Positions 42,510 through 53,457 are shown, counted from the stretch's first letter. The stretch: 64,000 nt of DNA from SpSt-1165 sp964391725 (GCA_964391725.1 CAYMNB010000004.1:1-64000); one strand, 5' to 3'. The notes: generated by a model from the sequence alone, not told the origin. Numbers and translations are program-made.

Positions 42510-42824
42510 ATGAGGTTCCTGAAACGCATGTTTAATCCCCCCTATCCGCAAGACGCAAAAAAAGAAGTTGATCGTCTGATTAACGAGTTACTCTCGATCG
42601 GTGAAAAAGAAGATTTTCTGTCAGAAACTCCTGGCGGACGCTACAACCGCCGCTGCCGCCATATCCGCACACGTGAGATCGGCACAAGACTCGATGAAAT
42701 CGGCGGGTATGAACTGATGGCATTTGCCTATGACCGCATCCAGAGAAAATTGGGCCGTAATCTGTCAGATCATCTCGATTTTGCCTGGTTCGAAGTTGGC
42801 CATTGGACCAACCTCAGCGAATAA
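42510..42824 (+). CDS. Conserved small protein of unknown function
   Basis: A 104-residue soluble protein with basic N-terminus (MRFLKRMFNPPYPQDAKKEV) and an aromatic C-terminus (DHLDFAWFEVGHWTNLSE). No family recognised. GGAGAGAGG lies just before the ATG, and the gene follows plsC at 15 bp, so expression seems real. It is the last gene of the envelope cluster and converges with the HD-GYP gene (6 bp between stops). Confidence 0.65.
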   Translation: MRFLKRMFNPPYPQDAKKEVDRLINELLSIGEKEDFLSETPGGRYNRRCRHIRTREIGTRLDEIGGYELMAFAYDRIQRKLGRNLSDHLDFAWFEVGHWTNLSE

Positions 42825-42830
42825 CCGCCA

Positions 42831-43895
42831 TTATTCCCAGATCACTTCATCCTGGATTGCTTCTTGAAACACCTCGACAATGCCGGGGTCAAAACCGCTG
42901 CCACCTTCTGAAAGCACATAGCTGATGACTTTCTCGCGCGGCCAGGGGGCTTTGTACGGCCGGCTGTGGCGCAAAGCATCCCACACATCGCCAATCGTGA
43001 ACAAGCGCGCATGCAGCGGAATGGTGTCACGTGCCAATCCTTCAGGATACCCCCCGCCGTCCCAGCGTTCATGGTGGTAGAGCACCACATCCAGCGCTGG
43101 GCGCAGGTATTCGATCGGCTTCAACATTTCATAGCCATAGATGGTATGGCGGCGCATCACATCCCATTCTTCCCCCGTTAACGGACCTGCTTTCAACAAG
43201 ATACCATCTCCGACACCCATCTTGCCCACATCATGCAGAATGGCGCCACGCCGCAGACTGTTCAATGCATCCAGATCGGTGATGCCATACAATTGCGCCA
43301 GATGGATTGACATAGCGACCACACGTTGTGAATGACCCTGGGTCTCCTGGTCACGCAGCTCAAGTGCGCGCGCCCAGCCTTTGATCGTCGCATCATAGGC
43401 AGTCGCCAGTTCATCGTTCATCTGCTGCAATTGGGTGTTGAGAGAAACCAATTCGACATTGGCGTCCGACAACTTGGCACGTTCATCGCGCAGGCCGCGA
43501 TAACGGTTTAACCGCACGATGGTATTAACGCGCGCCAGCAGTTCTTCACCGTAGAAAGGTTTGCTGATGAAGTCATCAGCTCCCGCATTTAACCCGCGCA
43601 CCCGCGACTCACGGTCATCCAGCGCTGTGACCATCAAAATGGGCACTTCTGCCAATTTCTCATGATTACGCAGCCGTTCACAGACCTCGTAACCGTTCAT
43701 TTTGGGCATCATCACATCTAAAAGGATCAAATCAGGCAGCATTGTGGTGGCTTTCTCGATAGCATCTTCACCGTTTTCAGCAAAGATCAATTCATAAGGC
43801 TGCTCTGTAGAAGTGAGTAATTCACCCAGCATCTCCTGCACGATAATATTGTCATCAGCAATGAGAATTACGGCTTTTTCTTGATAATCAATCAT
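42831..43895 (-). CDS. Response regulator with HD-GYP phosphodiesterase domain
   Basis: A 354-residue protein. Residues 1-125 are a receiver domain with the phosphoacceptor Asp60 (LILLDVMMPKMNGYE) and the Lys in FISKPF. A short coiled part (about 140-165) leads to an HD-GYP domain: HDVGKMGVGD at 221-230 and GYPEGL at 282. HD-GYP proteins cleave cyclic di-GMP, so a sensor kinase not in the window probably controls second-messenger breakdown. The GGDEF protein at 55501-57108 could supply the substrate. Confidence 0.92.
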   Translation of the reverse strand: MIDYQEKAVILIADDNIIVQEMLGELLTSTEQPYELIFAENGEDAIEKATTMLPDLILLDVMMPKMNGYEVCERLRNHEKLAEVPILMVTALDDRESRVRGLNAGADDFISKPFYGEELLARVNTIVRLNRYRGLRDERAKLSDANVELVSLNTQLQQMNDELATAYDATIKGWARALELRDQETQGHSQRVVAMSIHLAQLYGITDLDALNSLRRGAILHDVGKMGVGDGILLKAGPLTGEEWDVMRRHTIYGYEMLKPIEYLRPALDVVLYHHERWDGGGYPEGLARDTIPLHARLFTIGDVWDALRHSRPYKAPWPREKVISYVLSEGGSGFDPGIVEVFQEAIQDEVIWE

Positions 43896-43982
43896 AGTGC
43901 CACCTGCAGTGATTATTTACTTGAGAAGGATCCTGACTTACTTCAATATACCACGAAGAAAGTCATCTATACAAGATGGCGA

Positions 43983-44585
43983 TTATAAGAAAAAACCCAT
44001 ATTCTGCAACGCATGGCGTGCTGCGCGGCACACATGCGGCCGGGCGTCGTTATTCATCAGTCTGGTCAGTATATCGATGGCTTCAGTAACCTGCAGATAC
44101 CCGACAGTGATGCAAAAGCGAATCAATAACTGGTCGTCAGCAATGATCATTGGATCATTAAGAGCGTTAACCAGCGCACGGTGTACATCATCTTCCATCG
44201 AACCCAGGTAGCCCTCAACGCCCATCTCCAAAAAAGCATGGGTGACCGCATGTGGTATCTCGTGCACTCGTTTGATCAACTGGGCGATAATTTTCTCGGT
44301 GGTGCGCCAGGGAATTTCATTATTGCGATACAACATGGGCGCGTTCATGGCTGCGGCTGTATGAAATTCAACCGCGTTGGGGAAAATCTCCGCGTTGATG
44401 GTGAGCATCTCCAGTATGCGGTCTGCTTCGCCGGTGTATGCAAAACTTTTTGCCAATTCGTGCGGGGTACGGGTTTGGGTCTGCCAAAACATGGTGCCCA
44501 GTACCGGTTTTTTTTTCTCATCAGTGATCAGAAATATCCCGACAGTCACAACCATTAACACCACAACGATGATGATCGATTCCAT
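43983..44585 (-). CDS. Single-pass membrane protein with HEAT-like repeats
   Basis: A 200-residue protein with an N-terminal transmembrane helix (IIIVVVLMVVTVGIFLI, residues 4-20) and a helical soluble domain. Helices such as DVHRALVNALNDPMIIADDQL and EAIDILTRLMNNDARPHVCRAARHAL look like HEAT-type repeats. No known family. The gene lies between the HD-GYP gene (87 bp) and the GNAT gene. Function unknown. Confidence 0.55.
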   Translation of the reverse strand: MESIIIVVVLMVVTVGIFLITDEKKKPVLGTMFWQTQTRTPHELAKSFAYTGEADRILEMLTINAEIFPNAVEFHTAAAMNAPMLYRNNEIPWRTTEKIIAQLIKRVHEIPHAVTHAFLEMGVEGYLGSMEDDVHRALVNALNDPMIIADDQLLIRFCITVGYLQVTEAIDILTRLMNNDARPHVCRAARHALQNMGFFL

Positions 44586-44639
44586 GTCCCTATTGTACTC
44601 TGCTTGCCGATTTCCTTGTAAACCTCAGGGAAATTTTTA

Positions 44640-45803
44640 TTAAAATTCCCGCCGATACACTCGGTGGATTTTGGTGACCTCTACCCCCAGGTTATTCTCC
44701 ATATCTGAGCGCATCTTACGCGTGGTTTCAGCAATCTGGCAGATGTCCACGGTGTTGAAACCGAACTCCGTTGCTGTCTTCTGCATCTCCGTGTACATCA
44801 AGGCGTTACCACCGCGACCCTGGTATTTGGGCAGTACGCCAGCGCCATTCAAAATTAAGTTCTCGCGATTTTTCTTCACTGCACGCATCAGGCGCAGCAT
44901 ACCCCAGGGGGTAAGCCTGCCTTTGCATTGCTGTATTTCATGGGAAATATCAGGAAAACCGACCAGGAATCCCGCCGCCACACCATTGCTGGTGCGAATT
45001 ACTTTTAACAAAGCCGGATCCGCCACCAACAGCACCTGGTTGATGGCAAAATCCAATTCCTCATCCAGCCACGGATAATACTCCCAGTTGGTGGTAAAAG
45101 TACTGCGGTACATGACTACCAGTTCTTTTTTGGCAACCTCAATCAGTTCTTTTTTGTCCTTAAACCTGCTGACCGTGAGGAATCCACGTTCCTGCACCCG
45201 ATCCGAAACAATCTGTACCCGTTCGGGAATGACGAAATTGGGAATCCCGCCCGGCACTTCGAAGGTGTTGAAATCCACCTCCATCTCAAAGCCCGCCTGC
45301 TCAAACAAGTCTTTGTAATAGGGATAGTTATACTTCGACATGGTCATCGACTGCAGCAGGTCAAACCCCTTCACCAGGATGCCATAGCCGTCAAAGGAAC
45401 TGAAACCTTTTTCACCTATCGCCAGATTCAACCCGCGGGCGCGACCCCATTCGAAAGCCGCTTCAAACAATGCATTGGCCACTTCCTGATCATCGATACT
45501 CTCAAACAATGTGAAGCTCAATGTCTTGGCGTTGTGATGTTGGTTATAAAGGCGGTTATCGAAAACGGCGATTCGCCCAGCCGGGGCCTTATCTTTGTAG
45601 GCAATGAAGAAAGCAGATTCTGAATGTAAGTAGAAGGGATGACCCTTGGGGTCAAACAGGGTAGGAATGTTCATCATGGTCTTGATGTCGTTACGGAATG
45701 GCGGCACAAAATATTCACAATCCTTGTACAGATCATATTGAAATTCAATAAAATCATGAACCTGCCGTCGGTTTTTGTTATTCACCTGGATTACTTCGAT
45801 CAT
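44640..45803 (-). CDS. GNAT-like N-acetyltransferase family protein
   Basis: A 387-residue protein. The C-terminal third has GVLPKYQGRGGNALMYTEMQ, matching the acetyl-CoA binding motif (QGRGGNA), and the N-terminal third a second GNAT-like region (FIAYKDKAPAGRIAVFDNR). The overall length is longer than a plain GNAT, so a double-domain family without known substrate is likely. The ATG at 45803 with AAGGAG eight bases upstream is preferred to one 54 bases earlier. No functional neighbours. Confidence is moderate for the family and low for the substrate. Confidence 0.6.
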   Translation of the reverse strand: MIEVIQVNNKNRRQVHDFIEFQYDLYKDCEYFVPPFRNDIKTMMNIPTLFDPKGHPFYLHSESAFFIAYKDKAPAGRIAVFDNRLYNQHHNAKTLSFTLFESIDDQEVANALFEAAFEWGRARGLNLAIGEKGFSSFDGYGILVKGFDLLQSMTMSKYNYPYYKDLFEQAGFEMEVDFNTFEVPGGIPNFVIPERVQIVSDRVQERGFLTVSRFKDKKELIEVAKKELVVMYRSTFTTNWEYYPWLDEELDFAINQVLLVADPALLKVIRTSNGVAAGFLVGFPDISHEIQQCKGRLTPWGMLRLMRAVKKNRENLILNGAGVLPKYQGRGGNALMYTEMQKTATEFGFNTVDICQIAETTRKMRSDMENNLGVEVTKIHRVYRREF

Positions 45804-45954
45804 TGTCTCACTCCTTGTTTGACTGAGAAACCGCCAATCCCCTGAAAATTGCTCCAATTATACTCACATTTCGATCCTCCGCGCTCTACATTTTGACTGC
45901 AATGTTGCATAAACAAACAGCGGGCATTATGCTGCCCACCGGTTCATTTCTACT

Positions 45955-46893
45955 CTATGGATACTTGCGCAAGGCAAGCGCTACCCAATCATTGATGCTG
46001 GTTTCTTCCAGAAGAGCAAGGCCGGCCTGTTCGGCACGCGCCACCAATGAATCACGTTGGGTATCCAACAATCCTGCCAGGAGCAGCACACCCCCCGGTT
46101 CTACCAGGTCTGCCATACCTGCATCGAACAGGCGCAGCAGAATCGGGGCAAGGATGTTTGCAACCACCACTGGCGCTTGCTGAAGCGAATAGTCACCTGC
46201 CAGTATCTCCGCCGCTGAACCTTTGGCGACTTCGATCTGTGCCAGGACCCCGTTACGTTCGGCATTGTCGCGGGTTGCCTGGATAGATGGCGCGTCTACA
46301 TCCACGCCAAGGGCTTTGCTGGCCCCTAACAGGATAGCGGTGACAGAAAGCACACCCGAACCACAGCCCACGTCAATAACCGCTTCGCCGCCCTTGATAA
46401 ATCTCTCCAACATCGCCATACTTAACTGGGTGGTGGGATGGGTGCCGGTGCCAAATGCCATGCTGGGGTCAATGCGTACAGCGATACGATCACCATTGTA
46501 TTCCGCCCAGGCAGGCAAGATCAACAGATTTTCTCCGACCTCGATCGGACGATAATAACTGCGGAACACCTGCATCCAATCCTGGTCTTCCACCCAGCGA
46601 TAGGTTGCCTGGGGCAAGTCAACGATGCGGCCGATGTAATAGAGGCCTTCATCAATCTTGTGCCGGATATGATCCAGATCTTGCTCAACCGCGATATAAG
46701 CACTCACCTTGACCGGGCCCACCGCCGTGGCATGTTCTTCTGAAGCATCGTATTCCACACCCTGTTCACAAGCCACGCCGTTTTCGGCATAACGCGCAAA
46801 CAATTCAGACACCGCTTCAGCTGCCTCGCCATCCACAAAAATACTGACTTCCAGCCAGCGCGCTTCCTGAGGCTGTCGTTTGGATTCAGCCAT
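45955..46893 (-). CDS. prmA: Ribosomal protein L11 methyltransferase
   Basis: A 312-residue methyltransferase. The SAM motif VIDVGCGSGVLSVTA and ANILAPILL (the NxxA-like motif of PrmA) are present, and the N-terminal half is the L11-binding domain. It trimethylates ribosomal protein L11. It overlaps the end of dnaJ by 8 bp, so it is the last gene of the heat-shock operon. A short stem (GGGCA..TGCCC, 45922-45937) lies after the stop and may end the transcript. Confidence 0.9.
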   Translation of the reverse strand: MAESKRQPQEARWLEVSIFVDGEAAEAVSELFARYAENGVACEQGVEYDASEEHATAVGPVKVSAYIAVEQDLDHIRHKIDEGLYYIGRIVDLPQATYRWVEDQDWMQVFRSYYRPIEVGENLLILPAWAEYNGDRIAVRIDPSMAFGTGTHPTTQLSMAMLERFIKGGEAVIDVGCGSGVLSVTAILLGASKALGVDVDAPSIQATRDNAERNGVLAQIEVAKGSAAEILAGDYSLQQAPVVVANILAPILLRLFDAGMADLVEPGGVLLLAGLLDTQRDSLVARAEQAGLALLEETSINDWVALALRKYP

Positions 46894-48025
46894 TGAACAG
46901 ATCCCGCAGGCTCTCGAAGAAACCGCGTTCCACTGGAATTACCTCGGTATCCATGGTTCCACCCAGATCTTCGAATAACTTACGCTGTTCTTTGGTCAGC
47001 CGTTTGGGAATACTGACATTGATGATAACCTTCTGGTCACCGCGGCCGTTCGAACGCAAATGCGGCACACCCTTCTCTCGCAAGGTGAACACCTTACCGG
47101 GCTGGGTACCTGGCGGGATAATCATTTCTTCCTCACCATCCACCGTCGGCACCTGAATTCGCGTCCCCAGCGTCGCCTGCACCAGGTTCAGGTTCAGGTC
47201 AAGGTAGATGGTATCATCTTTGCGCCGGAAGAACTTATGCGGTTTCACACGGATTTCGATATACAGACTGCCTTGCGGGCCGCCATTGGCACCGGGTTCA
47301 CCCTCGCCGGTCAGGCGTATCTGTGTGCCCGTATCCACGCCACCGGGGATATTAACAGTCTTGGTCACTGTCGTTTGGACAGTTTTGCTGCCGTTACAAT
47401 GTTTGCAAGGAGTACCGATCACTTCACCGGTACCTGCACAGGTAGAACAGGTGGCTACCTGCACCATGGAGCCAAGGATGGTCTGGTGCATCTGGCGCAC
47501 CTCACCGCTCCCGCCGCAATTGGGGCAGCGCAGGGGGGAAGTACCGGGCTCTGCGCCAGAACCCTGGCATACCGGGCAATTTTCAGCACGCGTGTATTCA
47601 ATCTCTTTTTCCACCCCATGCACAGCTTCTTCAAATTCAAGCGTGACACGCAGGCTCAAATCGCGTCCGCGCCGGGCAGACGAACGGCCGCGCGTGCGGG
47701 AACCGCCCATGCCGCCAAACCCACCAAAACCAAAGTTTCCAAACAATTCTTCAAAAATATCCATCGCGTCCATGGTTGAATAATTCGGCATACCGCCCAT
47801 GCGATTCAAGCCTTCGTGGCCGAAACGGTCATAAGTAGCGCGTTTCTCTTCATCAGAAAGCACTGCGAAGGCTTCGTTAAGTTCTTTGAATTTTTCTTCT
47901 GCCTCGGGCTCTTTGTTCACATCGGGATGGTATTGACGCGCTTTCTGTCGAAAAGCCTTTTTCAAATCATCAACATTTACGCCTTTCGGCACACCCAATA
48001 CTTCGTAATAATCTCTTTTTGCCAT
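46886..48025 (-). CDS. dnaJ: Chaperone DnaJ
   Basis: A 379-residue type I J-protein. The J domain (DYYEVLGVPKG, with the HPD in QYHPDVNK), a Gly/Phe-rich region (FGNFGFGGFGGMGGS), four zinc-finger repeats (CPVCQGSG, CPNCGGSG, CSTCAGTG, CKHCNGSK) and the C-terminal substrate-binding domains are all there. It works with DnaK and GrpE. The ATG at 48025 is preferred; an upstream in-frame ATG has no family match. It is 151 bp after dnaK, with a hairpin between. Confidence 0.97.
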   Translation of the reverse strand: MAKRDYYEVLGVPKGVNVDDLKKAFRQKARQYHPDVNKEPEAEEKFKELNEAFAVLSDEEKRATYDRFGHEGLNRMGGMPNYSTMDAMDIFEELFGNFGFGGFGGMGGSRTRGRSSARRGRDLSLRVTLEFEEAVHGVEKEIEYTRAENCPVCQGSGAEPGTSPLRCPNCGGSGEVRQMHQTILGSMVQVATCSTCAGTGEVIGTPCKHCNGSKTVQTTVTKTVNIPGGVDTGTQIRLTGEGEPGANGGPQGSLYIEIRVKPHKFFRRKDDTIYLDLNLNLVQATLGTRIQVPTVDGEEEMIIPPGTQPGKVFTLREKGVPHLRSNGRGDQKVIINVSIPKRLTKEQRKLFEDLGGTMDTEVIPVERGFFESLRDLFNG

Positions 48026-48090
48026 GCTGCCTATTGTACCTGATTGCTCACTATCTCTCCAATATTGCCATCCGCAATTGTACAACAATT

Positions 48091-48118
48091 CCCGCCTCAG
48101 GGGTAATCCTGAGGCGGG
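48091..48118 (-). other. Hairpin between dnaK and dnaJ
   Basis: An 11-bp perfect stem CCCGCCTCAGG / CCTGAGGCGGG with a six-base loop in the 151-bp gap between dnaK and dnaJ. It lacks a U-run, so partial termination or RNA processing that lowers dnaJ and prmA output compared with dnaK is possible. Confidence 0.45.
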
Positions 48119-48176
48119 TGGGAGAAAATAACGCTACCTCAGACCAGTATTCGCGGGCTGATCCGGGTTATTTCAA

Positions 48177-50063
48177 TTACTCGGTGAACTCACCTTCAAC
48201 GACATCTTCATCGGTAGGCTGTCCGCCATTACCGCCAAAACCAGGTGCACCCTGATCAGGCTGCTGGTACATGGCTTCGCCAATCTTCTGAATCTTCTGC
48301 GAGAGTGCGTCCATGGCCTGTTTGATGGCTTCCACATCATCACCTTCCAGTTTCGAGCGCACTTCTGCCACAGCGGCTTCAATTTCGCTCTTCACATCGC
48401 CAGGCACTTTGTCGCCGGCATCGCGCAGGGCTTTTTCGGCTGAATACGCCAGAGATTCGGCATGGTTGCGGGTTTCAATGGTCTCTTTGCGTACCCGGTC
48501 TTCTTCAGCATGCGTTTCAGCCTCGCGCTGCATGCGTTCCACTTCGGCTTCACTCAAACCTGAAGACGCCGTGATGGTGATCTTCTGCGAGCGGTTGGTG
48601 GCTTTGTCCAGCGCGGTCACGTTCAAAATACCGTTGGCGTCAATGTCAAAGGTCACTTCGATCTGCGGCAGACCACGCGGAGCGGGTGGAATACCATCCA
48701 GAATGAACTTGCCCAGCGACTTATTGTCAGCTGCCATGGCGCGTTCACCCTGCAGCACATGAATCTCTACCTGCGTCTGGTTATCAGCCGCGGTTGAGAA
48801 TACCTGGCTATTGCGGGTCGGAATGGTAGTGTTGCGTTCGATTAACGGAGTTGCCACACCGCCCAGGGTTTCAATCGACAGGCTCAACGGGGTTACGTCC
48901 AGCAGCAGCACATCGTTGACGTCGCCGCCCAGCACGCCAGCCTGAATCGCGGCGCCGATGGCAACAACTTCGTCCGGGTTGACGCCTTTGTGCGGTTCAC
49001 GGCCGAATTCTTTCTTGACGGCTTCCTGTACCGCCGGCATGCGGGTCATACCGCCCACCAGTACTACCTGGTCGATGTCTGTTTTCTTCAAACCAGCATC
49101 CGCCAGGGCCTTGCGGCAGGGCTCGATCGAGCGCTGCACCAGTGAGTCCGTTAACTGTTCCAGCTTTGAGCGGGTCAGGGTCAGCACAAGGTGCTTGGGA
49201 CCGGTCTGGTCTGCCGTCAGATAAGGCAGGTTGATCTCTGCCTGCATGGTCGACGAAAGCTCTTTTTTGGCTTTCTCGGCCGCTTCACGCAGACGCTGCA
49301 TAGCCTGACGGTCTTTGGTCAGATCCATGTCATTTTCTTTTCTGAATACTTCCAACAGATAGTCAACGATCAGCATGTCGAAGTCGTCACCACCCAGGAA
49401 GGTGTCACCGCTGGTGGAGCGCACCTGAAATACGCCGTCACCCACATCGAGGATAGACACGTCGAATGTGCCGCCGCCCAGGTCGTACACAGCGATGATC
49501 TCGCTTTTCTCATCTTTATCAAGGCCGTACGCCAGGGAAGAAGCCGTCGGCTCGTTGATGATACGCAAAACCTCCAGCCCGGCAATCTTGCCGGCATCTT
49601 TGGTGGCATTACGCTGAGCGTCGTTGAAGTAAGCCGGGACGGTGATCACAGCCTGTGTGATCTGCTCGCCCAGATAGGCTTCTGCGTCGGTTTTCAATTT
49701 ACCCAAAATCATAGCAGAAACCTCAGGCGGCGAATAGGATTTTCCGCCTAATTCCACGCGTATGTCACCATTGGGCGCTTTGCTGACCTTGTAGGGCACA
49801 CGGCTGATCGCGCGCTGCACCTCAGGATCATCGAATTTACGCCCCATGAAGCGTTTGATCGAGTAAATGGTGTTTTCCGGGTTGATAACAGCCTGGTTGC
49901 GCGCGGGGCGCCCCACCAGACGTTCGCCATTTTTGCTAACCGCCACGACCGAAGGCAGCAAGCGCTCGCCTTCTGCGGTCGGGATGACGACCGGTTCGCC
50001 GCCGCTGATCACAGCCGCGACAGAGTTGGTTGTTCCTAAGTCAATACCAATGATTTTTGCCAT
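48177..50063 (-). CDS. dnaK: Chaperone DnaK (Hsp70)
   Basis: A 628-residue Hsp70. The nucleotide-binding domain begins IIGIDLGTTNSVAAV, with further signatures VYDLGGGTFDVSILD and VLVGGMTRMPAVQ, and the substrate-binding domain follows with a C-terminal lid and a tail ending in DEDVVEGEFTE. Length and motifs are normal. It folds proteins with DnaJ and GrpE, and GGAGG precedes the start. Together with HrcA control it forms the classic heat-shock operon. Confidence 0.98.
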   Translation of the reverse strand: MAKIIGIDLGTTNSVAAVISGGEPVVIPTAEGERLLPSVVAVSKNGERLVGRPARNQAVINPENTIYSIKRFMGRKFDDPEVQRAISRVPYKVSKAPNGDIRVELGGKSYSPPEVSAMILGKLKTDAEAYLGEQITQAVITVPAYFNDAQRNATKDAGKIAGLEVLRIINEPTASSLAYGLDKDEKSEIIAVYDLGGGTFDVSILDVGDGVFQVRSTSGDTFLGGDDFDMLIVDYLLEVFRKENDMDLTKDRQAMQRLREAAEKAKKELSSTMQAEINLPYLTADQTGPKHLVLTLTRSKLEQLTDSLVQRSIEPCRKALADAGLKKTDIDQVVLVGGMTRMPAVQEAVKKEFGREPHKGVNPDEVVAIGAAIQAGVLGGDVNDVLLLDVTPLSLSIETLGGVATPLIERNTTIPTRNSQVFSTAADNQTQVEIHVLQGERAMAADNKSLGKFILDGIPPAPRGLPQIEVTFDIDANGILNVTALDKATNRSQKITITASSGLSEAEVERMQREAETHAEEDRVRKETIETRNHAESLAYSAEKALRDAGDKVPGDVKSEIEAAVAEVRSKLEGDDVEAIKQAMDALSQKIQKIGEAMYQQPDQGAPGFGGNGGQPTDEDVVEGEFTE

Positions 50064-50094
50064 GTTAATAAATCCTCCAAATTGTTTTCTTCTA

Positions 50095-50715
50095 TTAGAT
50101 CGCCACTCTCACCCGCGCAGGGCGGAGGGTCCGATTGTTAATACAATAACCGTGTTGTAAAACTTCAATGATCTCGCCAGACTCATACTCTGGATGAGGT
50201 TCGCTGCTGACCGCCTCATGCAACATCGGGTCAAATCCGTTGTCGGTACCAATGCGGGTGACGCCTTCTTTTTCCAGGACACCCAGCATCTTGCGCTGGA
50301 TCAATTCAATGCCTTTGGACCATTCTGCGGCATTCGCATCTTTGGCAGCGGTTTTCAACGCCAGTTCAATATCATCCAGAATGTCGATATACAACTGCAG
50401 AGAATCTGCTTTGACCCATTCGCGATGAGCCTGCTGGTCTTTCTCAATACGCTTTTTATAATTTAATAGTTCAGCCTGGCTGTATTGCCAGTTCTTCAAA
50501 TATTGTTCGCTTTGCTCTCTTTCGGCTTCGAGTGCCGAAATCAGCTTTTCATTTTCTACCTTCATTTGTTGAATCAAATCCTTTTCATCACTTTCTTCTT
50601 GAGCAATCACCTCACCTTGTAATACCTCCCCTTCGATTGGGATGTCCTGTTCAGCCAGGTTTTCTTCTGCTTTGTCGCTCTTCATGTTGGTTGCCTGTTC
50701 TTTTTTCCTGGTCAT
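50095..50715 (-). CDS. grpE: Nucleotide exchange factor GrpE
   Basis: A 206-residue GrpE: long acidic N-terminal helix (about 1-85) forming the coiled coil, then the beta domain with FDPMLHEAVSSEPHPE and a terminal INNRTLRPARVRVAI. It releases ADP from DnaK. A start at 50715 is supported by GAGGTG ten bases upstream. It lies 31 bp before dnaK, and its length of about 200 residues is typical. Confidence 0.95.
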   Translation of the reverse strand: MTRKKEQATNMKSDKAEENLAEQDIPIEGEVLQGEVIAQEESDEKDLIQQMKVENEKLISALEAEREQSEQYLKNWQYSQAELLNYKKRIEKDQQAHREWVKADSLQLYIDILDDIELALKTAAKDANAAEWSKGIELIQRKMLGVLEKEGVTRIGTDNGFDPMLHEAVSSEPHPEYESGEIIEVLQHGYCINNRTLRPARVRVAI

Positions 50716-50743
50716 GTCCGTTTACACCTCATTAAAATCATTA

Positions 50744-51793
50744 TTATTGCACTTCCTCTGACAGCAGCCCTCTCACCAGATCACTGAGCAGGAATGACAA
50801 AAATCGGATGGTTGAAATACTGCGGCCGTAGGCCATTCTCATCGGTCCGATCACGCCCAGCATACCGGTTACATCACCCGGGCTGCCGTAATGCGTCAGG
50901 ATCAGGGAGCATTGCCGTAGCTCGTCGCGCGTTCCTTCACCACCAATCAGCACCTGCACCCCGCCGATATCATTCACGGAGTAAGAGCTTTCCAGCAGAT
51001 CCTGCAAAATTGATCGCTCTTCCAGCGCACGGATGGCTGTACGCGCATCTTCGCTGTCGACAAATTCTGGTTCTTCCAACACATGCGAGATACCATCCAG
51101 ATAAACCTCACCCATGCGGGTGCGGTTGACAGCGCGCATCTCTTCTACCACCAGGTGACCGATCTGTGTGTCCAATCCGCTCAACAATGGCAGCTCTCGC
51201 AGCATGCGCTGCTCGGTCGCGCCTGAAAAGCGGTTGGTAAGCCGTTGCGCTGTTTGTGAAAGTTCGGGTTGCGGCACAGTTTCGTCTACGATCAAATACT
51301 GCTGATCAACCTCACCGCCCTGCAGCACCAGGATCATCAGAACCTGCCGTCCGCGCGTAGCAATCAACTCCAAATGCTTGAAGATCGCTTCTTGTGGGTG
51401 CGGAGCCGTTACCAGTGATGCTGCGCGTGATTGATGGGCAAGGATCGAAGCTGCCAATCGCAGCCATTGATCCACGTCATAGGGCATCTGGTAGAACTGA
51501 TGAGCGATCGTCTGGCGCACACTGCTGGGCAATTCCGTGTCACTCAATATGTTGGTGACAAAATAGCGGTAGCCTTCTTCGGTCGGCACGCGCCCCGCAG
51601 AGGTGTGCGGTTGGCGGATCAAACCCAGTTCATCCAGCCGTGCCAGCTCATTGCGAATGGTGGCTGAACTGAACTTAAGCTGGTATTCACTTACCAGATA
51701 TTTTGACCCTACCGGATTCACGTTTCTAACATAATCCTGGATGATGAGGGTCAGCAGGTATCGTTGTCGTTCGGTCAGTTCCTGGTTCATCAT
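50744..51793 (-). CDS. hrcA: Heat-inducible transcription repressor HrcA
   Basis: A 349-residue repressor. The N-terminal winged helix (RQRYLLTLIIQDYVRNVNPVG, then SSATIRNELARLDELGLI) is the DNA-binding part, followed by the GAF-like domain with HTSAGRVPTEEGYRYFV. The first two codons are both ATG (51793, 51790). It represses its own operon at the CIRCE element just upstream, and GroE folding of HrcA is what senses heat in other bacteria. First gene of the operon hrcA-grpE-dnaK-dnaJ-prmA. Confidence 0.96.
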   Translation of the reverse strand: MMNQELTERQRYLLTLIIQDYVRNVNPVGSKYLVSEYQLKFSSATIRNELARLDELGLIRQPHTSAGRVPTEEGYRYFVTNILSDTELPSSVRQTIAHQFYQMPYDVDQWLRLAASILAHQSRAASLVTAPHPQEAIFKHLELIATRGRQVLMILVLQGGEVDQQYLIVDETVPQPELSQTAQRLTNRFSGATEQRMLRELPLLSGLDTQIGHLVVEEMRAVNRTRMGEVYLDGISHVLEEPEFVDSEDARTAIRALEERSILQDLLESSYSVNDIGGVQVLIGGEGTRDELRQCSLILTHYGSPGDVTGMLGVIGPMRMAYGRSISTIRFLSFLLSDLVRGLLSEEVQ

Positions 51794-51814
51794 TGCCGCA
51801 ATTTTGCTTTCTTT

Positions 51815-51841
51815 TTAGCACTCTCATGCGTTGAGTGCTAA
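51815..51841. promoter_or_regulatory. CIRCE operator
   Basis: A perfect inverted repeat TTAGCACTC-N9-GAGTGCTAA, the CIRCE consensus, at 22 bp before the hrcA start. A -10 box TATAAT on the minus strand is at 51856-51861, so the expected transcript start (about 51849) is just before the operator. Confidence 0.97.
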
Positions 51842-52111
51842 ATTATCACGCTATTATTATATCACAGGCACTCATTACGACAAGTGGTTCTTTGTTTTCT
51901 TATATACTTTTTATATAATCCCTGTTTTCCCCTTAATTACCGCATCGCAAACTACCTTCTTACAACCAGCGACTGACCCACTATTCGCCAACGGACGGGG
52001 CAAAAAAAGCACTTACGGGTATAATTAGAAGGGTACCAAATCACCTTACTTCATCCCTGCTCCCTCCGGCAGACAGAACCTTTGCCAGGGGCGTAGAAAA
52101 AAGGAACACCA
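51842..52111. other. Divergent intergenic region hrcA-kamA
   Basis: It holds the minus-strand hrcA promoter (-10 at 51856-51861) and a plus-strand TATAAT at 52020-52025 for kamA, without a clear -35. I looked for a lysine riboswitch before kamA and saw none; the leader would be only about 80 bases. Confidence 0.5.
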
Positions 52112-53443
<1,332 letters not shown>

Positions 53444-53457
53444 AGTAAACTTGCCCT

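Noticed and set aside
49191..49751. Long antisense frame opposite dnaK
   Set aside because: It is the mirror of a highly conserved gene with strong codon bias, which easily leaves an open antisense frame.
51842..52111. Lysine riboswitch before kamA
   Set aside because: The leader after the -10 box is about 80 bases, too short, and I could not find the conserved core of that class.
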